A stretch of 31,864 nucleotides of DNA from Lachnospira sp. UBA4285. Lineage in GTDB: Bacteria > Bacillota > Clostridia > Lachnospirales > Lachnospiraceae. This document shows positions 15,796-23,463 of this stretch, piece after piece (the first letter of the stretch is position 1; each line of letters begins with the position of its first letter). The position numbers and the translations under genes were made by a program. A model generated the notes under the pieces. The model was not told the origin of the DNA, searched no databases, and saw only the letters and a program-made list of their open reading frames with translations. The stretch spans positions 1 through 31,864 of the forward strand of contig DGVL01000019.1 in the NCBI GenBank assembly GCA_002394965.1, read 5' to 3'.

Positions 15796-18174
15796 TCACG
15801 CCTGTTCCCGGGCGTGTTTGCGGAATTTACCCGGCGTCGTTCCGGTCATTTTGCTGAAAAAGCGGATGAAATTCTGGGCATTCGTATAACCGAGTTCTGC
15901 CGCGATGCTGGCGATGGTATCACTTGTGTTCAGGAGTCTGTCTTTCGCCAGAGCAAGACGGTACGCGTCTGTGTACTCCGTGAACGTCATGTTCTTTTCC
16001 TGCTTCAGGATCTTCCACAGATAGCCTGTGTGATAATTCAGCGCCTGTGCGCACTCCGCCAGCGTGATATTGCCCTTGTGTTCCTCCACCATCTTTTCGA
16101 TGGACATCAGAATAAGATGCGACTGGGAAGACATGTTCTCACCGACGCTGAACAGAATCGGATCGATCATCTTGTACTTCAGGTATCCGCGGATATAATT
16201 CAGATCGACGGAGCCCATAACCGTCTTATAAATTTCATCCACACTGTCCCTGAGCACGCTCTCGATCGCTATGCCATTTTCCTGGGCGCTCACAATGACC
16301 GAGTTGACGAACTGCAGTAGAACCGTCGCCGCCGCCTCGCGGGAGAGTCCCTGTTCCCGGATCGATTCCGTCAGTTTATTGATGACATCATAGGCATTTT
16401 TCTTGTCAGCCTGACGGATTGCCAGATTGATCGTCTGTGCCCATTCACTGTTATAGACCCCCGTCACGGCCTGTTCGTCGCCCATATAGAACTGATAATA
16501 GCTCTCACTGCCCGGATTCGGATGATGCCTGCTCACCCCGACAGCTTCCTCGACCTCATGCCGACTGTTGAGTGCCCTGACGCTTTCCCGGTAAGCCAGA
16601 CGGATCTCGTGAATATTCCGCCTTGCCCGGCTGATTCCCATGCCGATCTCTGCCCCGTACTGTGAATTGACATGCTGCAGAAGCGCCTTGTACAGCTGCA
16701 CGGCCGGCTCAGACAGAATATCCGTCGGCACTGCATCATCTGCCGCCGAACTGTGCTCCGGTATCATGCAGACGATCGATTTCATATACATGACCGGAGG
16801 AAAGAAAGCATCTCCAAGCCCCTGATCCCGGCAGAACCGTATGATGTCAGCCGCGATCTCCCGAACTTTCTGATCCGAGATCATCTGTTCGTCGAAAGTG
16901 CGCAGAATAATGGTGACGACCCTGTACGCTTCCGGTATCCGGTCTGTGATAGCAAGTCCGCCTGCGAAAGCATCTATATCCGCATCTGTCAGCTCTCCCT
17001 GCAGAAGACGCCGCACAAAGAGTTCCTGCACCTGCCCCCGCAGCTCGACATTGCGGGCGCTCAGTCGGCTGATGTTGTCGGCGACATACGCGAGCTCATC
17101 CTCGCCGGGCATCAGCTTGGTGTCAGAACCCGCCGAGATTTCACCGGCCATGCGGCTCACCGGGCGATAGATCATCTGGAAAGAGAAAAACACGGCACCA
17201 AAGACAATGATGGTAAGCAGCACCAGAGAAAACAGCATGTACATATCCGCCATCTGATTCGCCATGTGCAGGTCCATGCCGTAGTAAACATCCCAGCTGA
17301 CTCTGGTCAGGCTGTACCCGGCCGTCATGTACGCGCCGTTCTTCCCCTTCAGTTTTCCGCTGATGACGTCCTGAGTATTCTGATTCTTAATGGCCGTGAG
17401 AACTGCAGATGAAAAGTCATCGTCCGATGAATAGCGCACGCTCCCCGTATTCCGGTCGATCACCGTGACCGCCTGTCCCTTTCCGAGACCGCTCGTGGCG
17501 CCCTTCCAGAGCTGATTCAGATTCAGCCTGACAGCTGTCACGCAGTCCGGATTCAGTGTACCGCTGGGCATGAATGAGATCAGATACAGTCCGTCAAACG
17601 GGACGACAGAATTGGAAGAAACTGTCGCAGTTCCCCCTGTGTTCCTGGCATCAAACCACTGAAAGGAAATTCCTGTATACGCCAGAGACCGGTTCTGCCA
17701 CAGCTGCGTGAACTCCTCCGCATACCCGAGCTCATCTTCCGAATATACCCCGTTGCCCGTGATGACATTGCCCGTGTTCCGGTTGACGAACGCAAACGCC
17801 CGGACATAATCCCCGACGAGATTACTGCCTGAGAGCAGCCTCTGCGCCCTCAGAATATCCGTGACGCGCTCAAAACTCACTGCCTCCGACATCACATAGT
17901 CCAGGCTATCATTTTCATCCTGCGCCAGACTAGCATAATAATTCCATGTATTCTGCAGGGCGCGGTCCAGATTCTGCCCGATCCCTTCCACGGTATTCCG
18001 GGCATTGTCCGCGTATCTCTCATCCGAACGGCTGGAATAATATACAAAAAATATCGCCGAAAACAGAATCAGAAGTACAAGAGCAAGCCCCACCGACACC
18101 AGGGTCACCCGTCGGTGGAATCCTACTTTTCTGGTCTTATTCTGCTCTTTCCGGTCGTATCTTCTATCCTTCAT
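15796..18174 (-). CDS. Membrane-anchored AraC-family transcriptional regulator (YesS-like)
   Basis: A 792-residue regulator that combines an outside sensor with a cytoplasmic DNA-binding domain. Helix 1 spans about residues 23-46 and helix 2 about 312-335. The extracytoplasmic domain of about 260 residues between them resembles a Cache-type ligand sensor. After helix 2 come a HAMP-like linker (RPVSRMAGEISAG) and a long middle domain. Two helix-turn-helix units lie at the C-terminus (ITLAECAQALNYHTGYLWKIL and IASIAAELGYTNAQNFIRFFSKMTGTTPGKFRK), typical of AraC. B. subtilis YesS has the same layout and sits in a pectin cluster. The gene is adjacent to the pectin operon that it probably activates. 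The ATG at 18172-18174 lacks a Shine-Dalgarno sequence. The strong GGGGAGG upstream instead serves a 10-codon ORF that overlaps this start. Confidence 0.92.
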   Translation of the reverse strand: MKDRRYDRKEQNKTRKVGFHRRVTLVSVGLALVLLILFSAIFFVYYSSRSDERYADNARNTVEGIGQNLDRALQNTWNYYASLAQDENDSLDYVMSEAVSFERVTDILRAQRLLSGSNLVGDYVRAFAFVNRNTGNVITGNGVYSEDELGYAEEFTQLWQNRSLAYTGISFQWFDARNTGGTATVSSNSVVPFDGLYLISFMPSGTLNPDCVTAVRLNLNQLWKGATSGLGKGQAVTVIDRNTGSVRYSSDDDFSSAVLTAIKNQNTQDVISGKLKGKNGAYMTAGYSLTRVSWDVYYGMDLHMANQMADMYMLFSLVLLTIIVFGAVFFSFQMIYRPVSRMAGEISAGSDTKLMPGEDELAYVADNISRLSARNVELRGQVQELFVRRLLQGELTDADIDAFAGGLAITDRIPEAYRVVTIILRTFDEQMISDQKVREIAADIIRFCRDQGLGDAFFPPVMYMKSIVCMIPEHSSAADDAVPTDILSEPAVQLYKALLQHVNSQYGAEIGMGISRARRNIHEIRLAYRESVRALNSRHEVEEAVGVSRHHPNPGSESYYQFYMGDEQAVTGVYNSEWAQTINLAIRQADKKNAYDVINKLTESIREQGLSREAAATVLLQFVNSVIVSAQENGIAIESVLRDSVDEIYKTVMGSVDLNYIRGYLKYKMIDPILFSVGENMSSQSHLILMSIEKMVEEHKGNITLAECAQALNYHTGYLWKILKQEKNMTFTEYTDAYRLALAKDRLLNTSDTIASIAAELGYTNAQNFIRFFSKMTGTTPGKFRKHAREQA

Positions 18175-18196
18175 ACTTTTTTCTGCCGGTGTTCAT
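18164..18196 (-). CDS. Possible 10-codon leader peptide overlapping the AraC start
   Basis: ATG at 18194-18196 opens a ten-codon frame (MNTGRKKYEG) ending with TAG at 18164-18166, eight bases beyond the AraC ATG and in another frame. A GGGGAGG stands nine bases before this ATG, whereas the AraC ATG has no purine-rich site of its own. The AraC frame is closed upstream by a TGA, so it cannot simply start at this site. Translational coupling by re-initiation is the simplest reading; a frameshift or sequence error near the start is the alternative. Confidence 0.4.
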   Translation of the reverse strand: MNTGRKKYEG

Positions 18197-18237
18197 GCTT
18201 TCATACCTCCCCGCCCGGATTGCGGGCGCATACACCT

Positions 18238-18915
18238 TTACTGCAGCGTCTCGACCTGCAGGTTTCTGTACTGGCCTTTCATCGGCGCGAGCTGACGCAG
18301 ACCGATACAGCCGCCGCCAAGCAGCGGGCCGTAAGTCCTGCCGTCATCATGGAACGTGAATACCGTCAGGTCATTGACGGCAAATGACACCGTATTGCCC
18401 TCTTTTACAATCTGAAGTGTGTACCAGGCGGCGTCAGGGGACGCGTCCGGAATCGGATCCGCCCCCTGGCTCACCAGATGAAATCCATAACTCTTGCGGA
18501 GATTGCAGGTGTGAAACGCCCTCTCATCCGGTTCCTTGCGGCGGAAATACGAAATATGAAACGCATTGATATCCCCGTGATGGTACTGCGGGTACTGTCC
18601 GTCCCGCTTCGCAAGCCCTGCGTCAAATATGCTCTGCCCTTTCCGCCCCTTTGCGGCAAAAAAAAGCATGGCAAGCCCCGGCTCCCGCACGGGGCGAAAC
18701 TCCCAGCGGATCCGAATATCCGAAGGAAATTCGACCGGGCACCAGAATACGTAGTTGGCCTTCTGTCCGTCCGATGACGGCAACGCATTCTCCATGGTGA
18801 GCGCGCCACCTTCAAACGTGATATCCGCCCTTCCCTCGAGAATGAAATCGCGGACATCATCCGGCGACGCCAGCGGATTTCTGTATAGAATCGTTCCCAA
18901 TCCTGTGTCCCCCAT
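18238..18915 (-). CDS. yesU: DUF1961 family protein (YesU-like)
   Basis: A 225-residue protein matching the DUF1961 family, represented by YesU in the B. subtilis rhamnogalacturonan locus. The family has a concanavalin-like beta-sandwich fold and an unproven role in pectin oligosaccharide handling. Features seen are an aromatic-rich sandwich (NYVFWCPVEFPSDIRIRWEF, AMLFFAAKGRKGQSIFD), then GQYPQYHHGDINAFHISYFRR and a final Gly-rich strand (GPLLGGGCIGLRQLAPMKGQYRNLQV). There is no signal peptide. The ATG at 18913-18915 lacks a clear ribosome site. An extended -10 promoter lies about 60 bases upstream, so this gene and the AraC gene (starting 63 bases after its stop) may form a separate transcript from the acetylesterase. 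Confidence 0.85.
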   Translation of the reverse strand: MGDTGLGTILYRNPLASPDDVRDFILEGRADITFEGGALTMENALPSSDGQKANYVFWCPVEFPSDIRIRWEFRPVREPGLAMLFFAAKGRKGQSIFDAGLAKRDGQYPQYHHGDINAFHISYFRRKEPDERAFHTCNLRKSYGFHLVSQGADPIPDASPDAAWYTLQIVKEGNTVSFAVNDLTVFTFHDDGRTYGPLLGGGCIGLRQLAPMKGQYRNLQVETLQ

Positions 18916-18967
18916 CTATGTGAAATTTTCAGCCGGGCTTCTGCCCGCCGGTTTTCGTGTGACATTT

Positions 18968-18983
18968 AGGTTTTATTATATCA
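18968..18983 (-). promoter_or_regulatory. Extended -10 promoter before the DUF1961 gene
   Basis: On the minus strand TGATATAAT (18975-18983) is a perfect extended -10 element (TG, one base, TATAAT). No -35 is evident, which is normal for this class. The predicted start near 18968 gives an untranslated leader of about 50 bases with a CGGGC-AGAA-GCCCG hairpin. TAAATGT occurs on both sides of the -10 (18983-18989 and 18962-18968), 21 bases apart. The element starts inside the 70-base gap behind the acetylesterase stop. Confidence 0.65.
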
Positions 18984-18986
18984 CAT

Positions 18987-19787
18987 TTACCGGAAAAAGG
19001 CTGTGTCAGCCCTCGTCGCCGTTTTCGCGTCGTTTTTAAGCACATCTGACGGGAATCCCGGCACCCGCGCGAGCGCCCGCGCAAGGATCCCGGCATACAG
19101 ATATGCCCCGCCGAACTGAAGATGCGCGTTGTCCTGGTCCCCGTCCGGCCAGCCTTCAAACACGCCTGCGGGCACCCACATATACAGTGCCTTGCACTTC
19201 TCAGGGCCTGATCTTGTATTGAACTGTGCCGTCAGGCTGCCGAGATCGATGACCGGAACCCCTTCTTCCTCCCCCAGGCTCAGCATGGCGCGGCGATATC
19301 CGTCAAAGGAAGGCCGGCAGACATTATCCTCGTCGAATTCCCGCATGGCTATGGGGGTCACGAGAACCGTGTGCACGCCGCGCTCCCTGGCCGGGACGAC
19401 GTAGCTCTCCCACAGTATTTTCTTGAACGTCTCCGGCTCACAGAACCGCTCCGGCTTCGCCCTGTACGCATCATTGTGGCCAAACTGGATGAGCAGCCAG
19501 TCGTCACGCCGCATCGCAGCCAGACAGTCATCAAACCGGCCTTCCGCCAGATAGTTCCTGGCGCCGCGGCCGGCCATGGCCCGGTTATCGATTTTCACAG
19601 TATCCGTCTCGTAAGTCACCGCATTGGGGAAGGATGAATGCTCCGAGTGATACACGCTGTACGCGCCCGTTGTCATATACTTCACGAGCATCTGCCCCCA
19701 GCCGCACTGTGGTGCCATGGACCTGGGATAGCTCTGCACGGTCGAATCGGATACCAGAAAAACAGTTGGCTTGCTTGCAGTTTCCAT
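18987..19787 (-). CDS. yesT: Rhamnogalacturonan acetylesterase (SGNH/GDSL, CE12, YesT-like)
   Basis: A 266-residue SGNH hydrolase that removes acetyl groups from galacturonate residues of rhamnogalacturonan. The blocks are in order: VSDSTVQSY with the nucleophile Ser near the N-terminus (block I), NRAMAGRGARNY (Gly, block II), IQFGHNDAYR (Asn, block III), and DNAHLQFGGAYLYA with the Asp-x-x-His pair (block V). The family length is normal. No signal peptide is seen, so it should act on imported oligosaccharides. I chose the ATG at 19785-19787, one base after the stop of the upstream GH2 remnant (TAA-T-ATG), which points to translational coupling. A GTG at 19797-19799 is an alternative that would overlap the remnant. 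About 25 extra C-terminal residues (KNDAKTATRADTAFFR) look non-conserved. Confidence 0.92.
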   Translation of the reverse strand: METASKPTVFLVSDSTVQSYPRSMAPQCGWGQMLVKYMTTGAYSVYHSEHSSFPNAVTYETDTVKIDNRAMAGRGARNYLAEGRFDDCLAAMRRDDWLLIQFGHNDAYRAKPERFCEPETFKKILWESYVVPARERGVHTVLVTPIAMREFDEDNVCRPSFDGYRRAMLSLGEEEGVPVIDLGSLTAQFNTRSGPEKCKALYMWVPAGVFEGWPDGDQDNAHLQFGGAYLYAGILARALARVPGFPSDVLKNDAKTATRADTAFFR

Positions 19788-19788
19788 A

Positions 19789-20421
19789 TTATTTCTCACT
19801 CTCCCTCTTAATGTTCATACGAATCATACAGGCTCTGCACGCTGTATGGCCCTGCCGGCTGCCCTTTGGCACACCACGCGGACCCCAGTCCCATCCGAAC
19901 ATGCACGCTGCCTTGCGCAGCTGCGGAAAGCCCGCCATGCTGTCCGTCGAGCCGCCTGTATACGTCTTTTCCTGCCGTTCCCGGATGATCCGGGTCGGCG
20001 AGTGCAAGTACACGGCGAGTCTGAACACATGCTCCGGGTCCGCCGCTGTTGTCTCCTTTACAAGATCCGTCACATCAAACACCCAGCGGCGGTGCATGTC
20101 CTCGACATACCCGAGGCTGATGCCGTCCAGGGTCACATCCCCCGCCGTGTCGATTCCCTCAAAGACAAGCCGCAGTGATTCCTGATTTGCCTCGTCTCTT
20201 GCGACAGTGAAGTTTTTCTCAAAGCGAAAGTCATTGTCCATCAGGCGCGTCGCCGTGAGCTCATTGTCCCGGTAGAAAGGGTCGGGCATGAGCCCCTTCG
20301 CCATCAGAATGCTGTACACGCTCGCCGGGATATCCGTGCGGATCGGGGTCTGCGGGATGCCGTACACGTTCTCACCGATGACGGTAAAATCCCAGTCCGA
20401 GTCAAGAAGTCTGGATTTCAT
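19789..20421 (-). pseudogene. Truncated GH2 beta-mannosidase-like remnant (N-terminal domain only)
   Basis: The 210-codon frame reads as the N-terminal sugar-binding domain of a GH2 beta-mannosidase: WDFTVIGENVYGIPQTPIRTDIPASVY, then NDFRFEKNFTV, RLVFEGIDTAGDVTLDG and FPQLRKAACMFGWDWGPR. GWDWGP is a family signature. Intact members are about 800 residues or more, so the jelly-roll and catalytic barrel are missing here. After WDWGPR the reading frame turns into an unrelated basic tail. The +1 frame continues for a short while with a more family-like PAGPYSVQSLYDSYE before a stop, suggesting a frameshift plus a large deletion. The ribosome site (AGAGGA before the ATG at 20419-20421) and an upstream promoter remain, and the stop abuts the acetylesterase ATG. 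It may survive only as a leader cistron. Confidence 0.8.
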
Positions 20422-20464
20422 ATTTTCCTCTTTTTATCACAAGGTCACAAAGCTGTCTGATTTT

Positions 20465-20493
20465 ATTATGGTACAACCAGCGCCCGCGCACAA
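20465..20493 (-). promoter_or_regulatory. Candidate promoter for the GH2 remnant - acetylesterase transcript
   Basis: Minus-strand TTGTGC (20488-20493) and CATAAT (20465-20470) are separated by 17 bases. A direct repeat TTGTGA-cc-TTGTGA follows at 20437-20450, between the predicted start and the ribosome site, and could be an operator. The region 20422-20647 is a divergent intergenic stretch with no gene of its own. Confidence 0.45.
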
Positions 20494-20567
20494 CCGATAA
20501 ATCAGCCGCCCCGGCTTCCGAATTCTTCCTTTGCACATGCCGGCCTGCGCGGCTGCTTTTCTGTGTA

Positions 20568-20596
20568 TTGACCTTTCATCCGCGATCTGCAATACT
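20568..20596 (+). promoter_or_regulatory. Candidate promoter of the NifX-FKBP fusion gene
   Basis: TTGACC (20568-20573) and AATACT (20591-20596) are 17 bases apart, a good -35 and a fair -10. The predicted start near 20603 leaves a leader of about 45 bases ending in AAGGAG six bases before the ATG. It is divergent from the promoter at 20465-20493. Confidence 0.5.
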
Positions 20597-20647
20597 TTTA
20601 ATAATACAGTCCGTGAATTCGGATATTTTTGCTTTAAGGAGAATAGT

Positions 20648-21514
20648 ATGCGCATTGCAGTTCCATATGAGAACGGAGAGGTATTTCAGCACTTCGGGAG
20701 AACAGAGAATTTCAAGCTGTACGACATCGACGGCGGCGAGATCGTCGGCGCCCAGATTCTTGACGGTGAGGGCATCGGTCACGAAGCGCTGGCAGAACTT
20801 CTGGCAAAACATAAGGTTGACACGCTGATCTGCGGAGGTCTGGGAGAAGGCGCCATGGGCGCATTAAAAGAGGCCGGAATTTTGGTTTGCCCGGGCGCTT
20901 CCGGCAGCGCCGACGCGGCGGTCGCGGCATTTCTTGACGGAGACCTTGTTCCCGGAGAGGCAAATTGTGACCATCACCACGGGGAAGAAGCAGAAGATGA
21001 GGACTGCGGATGCGGAGAGAGCTGCGAGGGCGGCTGCGGAGGCTGCGGAGGGTGCGGCGCTGAGCGCCCGGTCATCCTCGAAGGGAAAAATGCCGGCAAG
21101 ACTGTCCGCGTGCACTACCGGGGGACATTTGACGACGGGTCGCAGTTTGACTCTTCCTTTGACCGCGGAGAGCCGCTCGAATATGTCTGCGGAACCGGCA
21201 TGATGATTCCGGGATTTGACGCGGCGGTGGTTGACATGGAAGTCGGCGACAGCCTTGACGTTCATCTGATGCCGGAGGACGCATACGGGATGCCGGACCC
21301 GAACCGTGTGCTAAGGCTTAAGATTGCCGAGCTGCCAGGTTCTGAAGATCTCACCGTCGGCCAGAAAGTATATCTCAGCAGTCCGTCAGGGCAGTCGTTC
21401 CCGGTTGTCGTGACCGCCAAAGATGACGAGAACATCACACTCGACGCCAACCACGAGATGGCAGGAAAGGCGCTGAACTTCCATATCGAGCTGCTCTCCG
21501 CGACCGGAGACTGA
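20648..21514 (+). CDS. NifX/NifB-type cofactor-binding domain fused to a SlyD-like FKBP prolyl isomerase
   Basis: A 288-residue two-domain protein and the only plus-strand gene. Residues 1-102 match the dinitrogenase iron-molybdenum cofactor-binding fold of NifX, NifY and the NifB tail (VFQHFGRTENFKLYDI, GHEALAELLAKHKVDTLICGGLG). Residues 103-139 form a metal-binding-like linker with HHH at 109-111 and cysteines at 107, 120, 122, 126, 130, 133 and 136. Residues 140-288 are an FKBP domain of the SlyD type with an inserted flap (VRVHYRGTFDDGSQFDSS, MIPGFDAAVVDMEVGD, DAYGMPDPNRV, NHEMAGKALNFHIELL). The ATG at 20648 has AAGGAG six bases upstream. The frame runs open to 20531, but that extension crosses the promoter. 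A role in metal-cluster or metallochaperone folding is plausible; nothing around it concerns nitrogenase. Confidence 0.9.
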   Translation: MRIAVPYENGEVFQHFGRTENFKLYDIDGGEIVGAQILDGEGIGHEALAELLAKHKVDTLICGGLGEGAMGALKEAGILVCPGASGSADAAVAAFLDGDLVPGEANCDHHHGEEAEDEDCGCGESCEGGCGGCGGCGAERPVILEGKNAGKTVRVHYRGTFDDGSQFDSSFDRGEPLEYVCGTGMMIPGFDAAVVDMEVGDSLDVHLMPEDAYGMPDPNRVLRLKIAELPGSEDLTVGQKVYLSSPSGQSFPVVVTAKDDENITLDANHEMAGKALNFHIELLSATGD

Positions 21515-21529
21515 GAGAATGGACTGTCT

Positions 21530-21571
21530 GCAACGGAAATCTTGATTTACAAGATTTCCGTTGCTCTTTTT
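21530..21571 (+). terminator. Intrinsic terminator of the NifX-FKBP gene (first of three related hairpins)
   Basis: A perfect 15-base stem (GCAACGGAAATCTTG at 21530-21544 with its complement at 21550-21564) and a five-base loop are followed by TCTTTTT. It begins 15 bases after the stop codon. The stem sequence recurs in the next two hairpins. Confidence 0.85.
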
Positions 21572-21688
21572 AGCTTATCTTGCCCCGGGCTGCAACGGAA
21601 ATCATTTGTACAGCGATTTCCGTTGCACTACTGTCAAAATCAGGGGATAAACTGCAACGAAACCATGAGTATTCCTCATTTTCGTTGC
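21530..21688. repeat. Array of three related inverted repeats
   Basis: Hairpin 1 has a 15-base stem (21530-21544 / 21550-21564). Hairpin 2 shares 12 of those bases, GCAACGGAAATC at 21592-21603 and its complement at 21615-21626, with an 11-base loop. Hairpin 3 has GCAACGAAA at 21654-21662 with TTTCGTTGC at 21680-21688 and an inner ATGAG/CTCAT stem. Loops and spacers differ while the stem ends stay the same. Hairpins 2 and 3 are bracketed by GCCCCGGGCT at 21582-21591 and 21691-21700, and each copy lies next to AGCTTAT (21572-21578 and 21705-21711). Only hairpin 1 is followed by a T-run. The array fills the gap between the convergent fusion and phosphoglucomutase genes. Confidence 0.9.
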
Positions 21689-21707
21689 AGGCCCCGGGCT
21701 TTTCAGC

Positions 21708-23420
21708 TTATGACATTCTCTCCACTTTCCTTCGGATCGCATCGTCAAGTCCGGCGAGCCGTCTGGCAGCTTCCGCCCGGTCGCGGCTTACCGTGTAGAC
21801 ATAGAACTTCAGCTTCGGCTCGGTGCCGGACGGGCGCATGGCGAACCAGCTCCCGTCCACCATCCTGAAGATCAGCGCGTTCTGCGGCGGAATATCCCCG
21901 TGGCCGTGCTGAAAGTCGATGACCTCCTTCAGGCGGCAGGGACCGGGATTCTCCGGCGGAGTGCTCCGAAAGTGCTGCATGATGGCCTCGATCTTTTCCT
22001 TTCCATCCGCCCCAGCGAGCACGAGTGAGCTCTCCTTTTCAAGATAGTACCCGTACTCTTCCGACAGCTCTTCCAGCGCGCCGGCAAGCGATACACCCCT
22101 TTTCTGGCAGTACGCAGCCCATTCCGCGAGCAGCATGGCCGCCGCGATTCCGTCCTTGTCCCGGACCGCTGCCCCCGGCGCGCAGCCGATGCTCTCCTCG
22201 TACCCGAAAAAGTACGAATATCCCTTTTCCTCCAGCTCAGGGATCCGGCCGCAGATATTCTTGAAACCTGTCAGCGCTTCAAAAACCGATATGCCGTAGT
22301 GACGGCAGACAGCGGCGCCGAAATCGTCCGTCACGATGGACTTGATCATGGCCGGCCGGCGCCCGCCTGCGTGCAGGTGTCCATTCTCCGTCTGTGCCCT
22401 GGCCATGTAATCGATGAGAAGAGCACCCGTCTGATTCCCGGTGAGCGGCAGAAAGCCTCCCTTTCCGTCGGCGATCTCGGCCGCCATGCGGTCGGAATCC
22501 GGGTCTGTCGCAATCAGAAGCTGCGCGCCCGTGCTCTTCCCGAGTTCCTCTGCCAGCGCAAATGCCTGCGGATTCTCCGGATTGGGATACGGGACCGACG
22601 TGAAGTCCGGATCCGGGTCCTGCTGCTGTACGACCGTCTGAAAGGCCGAAAATCCTCTCCGGCGCGCCATCTCGCGCATCGGGATGCTGCCGGCACCATT
22701 GAGCGGTGTGTAGACAATCGGAATACTTAAGTCCAGCTGTTCATCACTTCTCTGGCGCAGACTCAGGACATACTGCATGTACGCCTCGTCCTGCTCTTCC
22801 CCCAGCGTGTGCACCAGTCCTTTCTCTTCCGCTTCTTCAAGCGGAATCTCCGGCACATGTCCGAAAATATCCAGAGCCTCGATTTCTCGCTGCATTCCCT
22901 CGGACGCAGGTCCTGATATCTGTGCGCCGTCCTTCCAGTATACCTTGTACCCGTTGTACTCCTTCGGGTTGTGGCTGGCCGTCATGTTGACGCCGGCAAC
23001 GCAGTGCAGCTGCCGGATCACAAAGGAAAGTTCCGGTGTCGGCCGCATGGAGGGGAATATATAGACCGGAATACCCGCCGCCGCGAAAACTCCCGCCGTA
23101 AGCTGCGAGAATTCCTTCGAGTGATGGCGGCAGTCGTACGCGATCGCTATCCCGCGCGATGCGTCTTCTCCGGACGCAAGCACATACCGGGCGATGCCAA
23201 GTGAAGCCCTGCCGACCGTGAAACGGTTCATACGGTTGGTCCCTGCGCCACAGATGCCGCGCAGGCCGGCTGTGCCAAAACCGATGTCCTGATAGAACCG
23301 GTCCGTAATCTGCGGGATGTCACCGCGCACGCCTTCCAGCTCCTGCGCGAGCGGGTCAGCCGGATCCAGCATCTCAAGCCACCTGTCATAGAGCTTCCTG
23401 CAGCTGTCTGTGTCTCTCAT
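21708..23420 (-). CDS. pgcA: Alpha-phosphoglucomutase / phosphomannomutase family enzyme
   Basis: A 570-residue alpha-D-phosphohexomutase that interconverts glucose-1-phosphate and glucose-6-phosphate (and possibly mannose phosphates). The phosphoserine loop is TASHNPKEYNGYKVYW with Ser149, the metal loop is TDPDSDRMA, the sugar-binding loop is FGYEESIG, and the C-terminal phosphate-binding loop is RPSGTEPKLKFYV. Length and motif order fit PgcA of B. subtilis. The ATG at 23418-23420 has GGAGG six bases upstream. It is the last gene of the cluster with the exporter and the alpha-mannosidase, 43 bases after the exporter gene. The mutase function is secure; preference for glucose or mannose cannot be read from the sequence. 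Confidence 0.93.
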   Translation of the reverse strand: MRDTDSCRKLYDRWLEMLDPADPLAQELEGVRGDIPQITDRFYQDIGFGTAGLRGICGAGTNRMNRFTVGRASLGIARYVLASGEDASRGIAIAYDCRHHSKEFSQLTAGVFAAAGIPVYIFPSMRPTPELSFVIRQLHCVAGVNMTASHNPKEYNGYKVYWKDGAQISGPASEGMQREIEALDIFGHVPEIPLEEAEEKGLVHTLGEEQDEAYMQYVLSLRQRSDEQLDLSIPIVYTPLNGAGSIPMREMARRRGFSAFQTVVQQQDPDPDFTSVPYPNPENPQAFALAEELGKSTGAQLLIATDPDSDRMAAEIADGKGGFLPLTGNQTGALLIDYMARAQTENGHLHAGGRRPAMIKSIVTDDFGAAVCRHYGISVFEALTGFKNICGRIPELEEKGYSYFFGYEESIGCAPGAAVRDKDGIAAAMLLAEWAAYCQKRGVSLAGALEELSEEYGYYLEKESSLVLAGADGKEKIEAIMQHFRSTPPENPGPCRLKEVIDFQHGHGDIPPQNALIFRMVDGSWFAMRPSGTEPKLKFYVYTVSRDRAEAARRLAGLDDAIRRKVERMS

Positions 23421-23463
23421 GCGTCTCCTCCAGATTCTCTTCTCTCATTTCTTTTCATGTCGT

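Noticed and set aside
19824..20030. Separate 68-codon gene in another frame within the GH2 remnant.
   Set aside because: Arg/Cys/Ser-rich shadow frame; most of the region is explained by the GH2 domain.
20531..20647. 39-codon N-terminal extension of the NifX-FKBP fusion.
   Set aside because: It crosses the promoter and ribosome site; the family begins at MRIAVPYENG, where AAGGAG is correctly spaced.
21530..21688. CRISPR array or insertion-sequence ends for the three hairpins.
   Set aside because: The repeats are palindromic with short, uneven spacers and no cas genes or transposase; no target-site duplication is evident.
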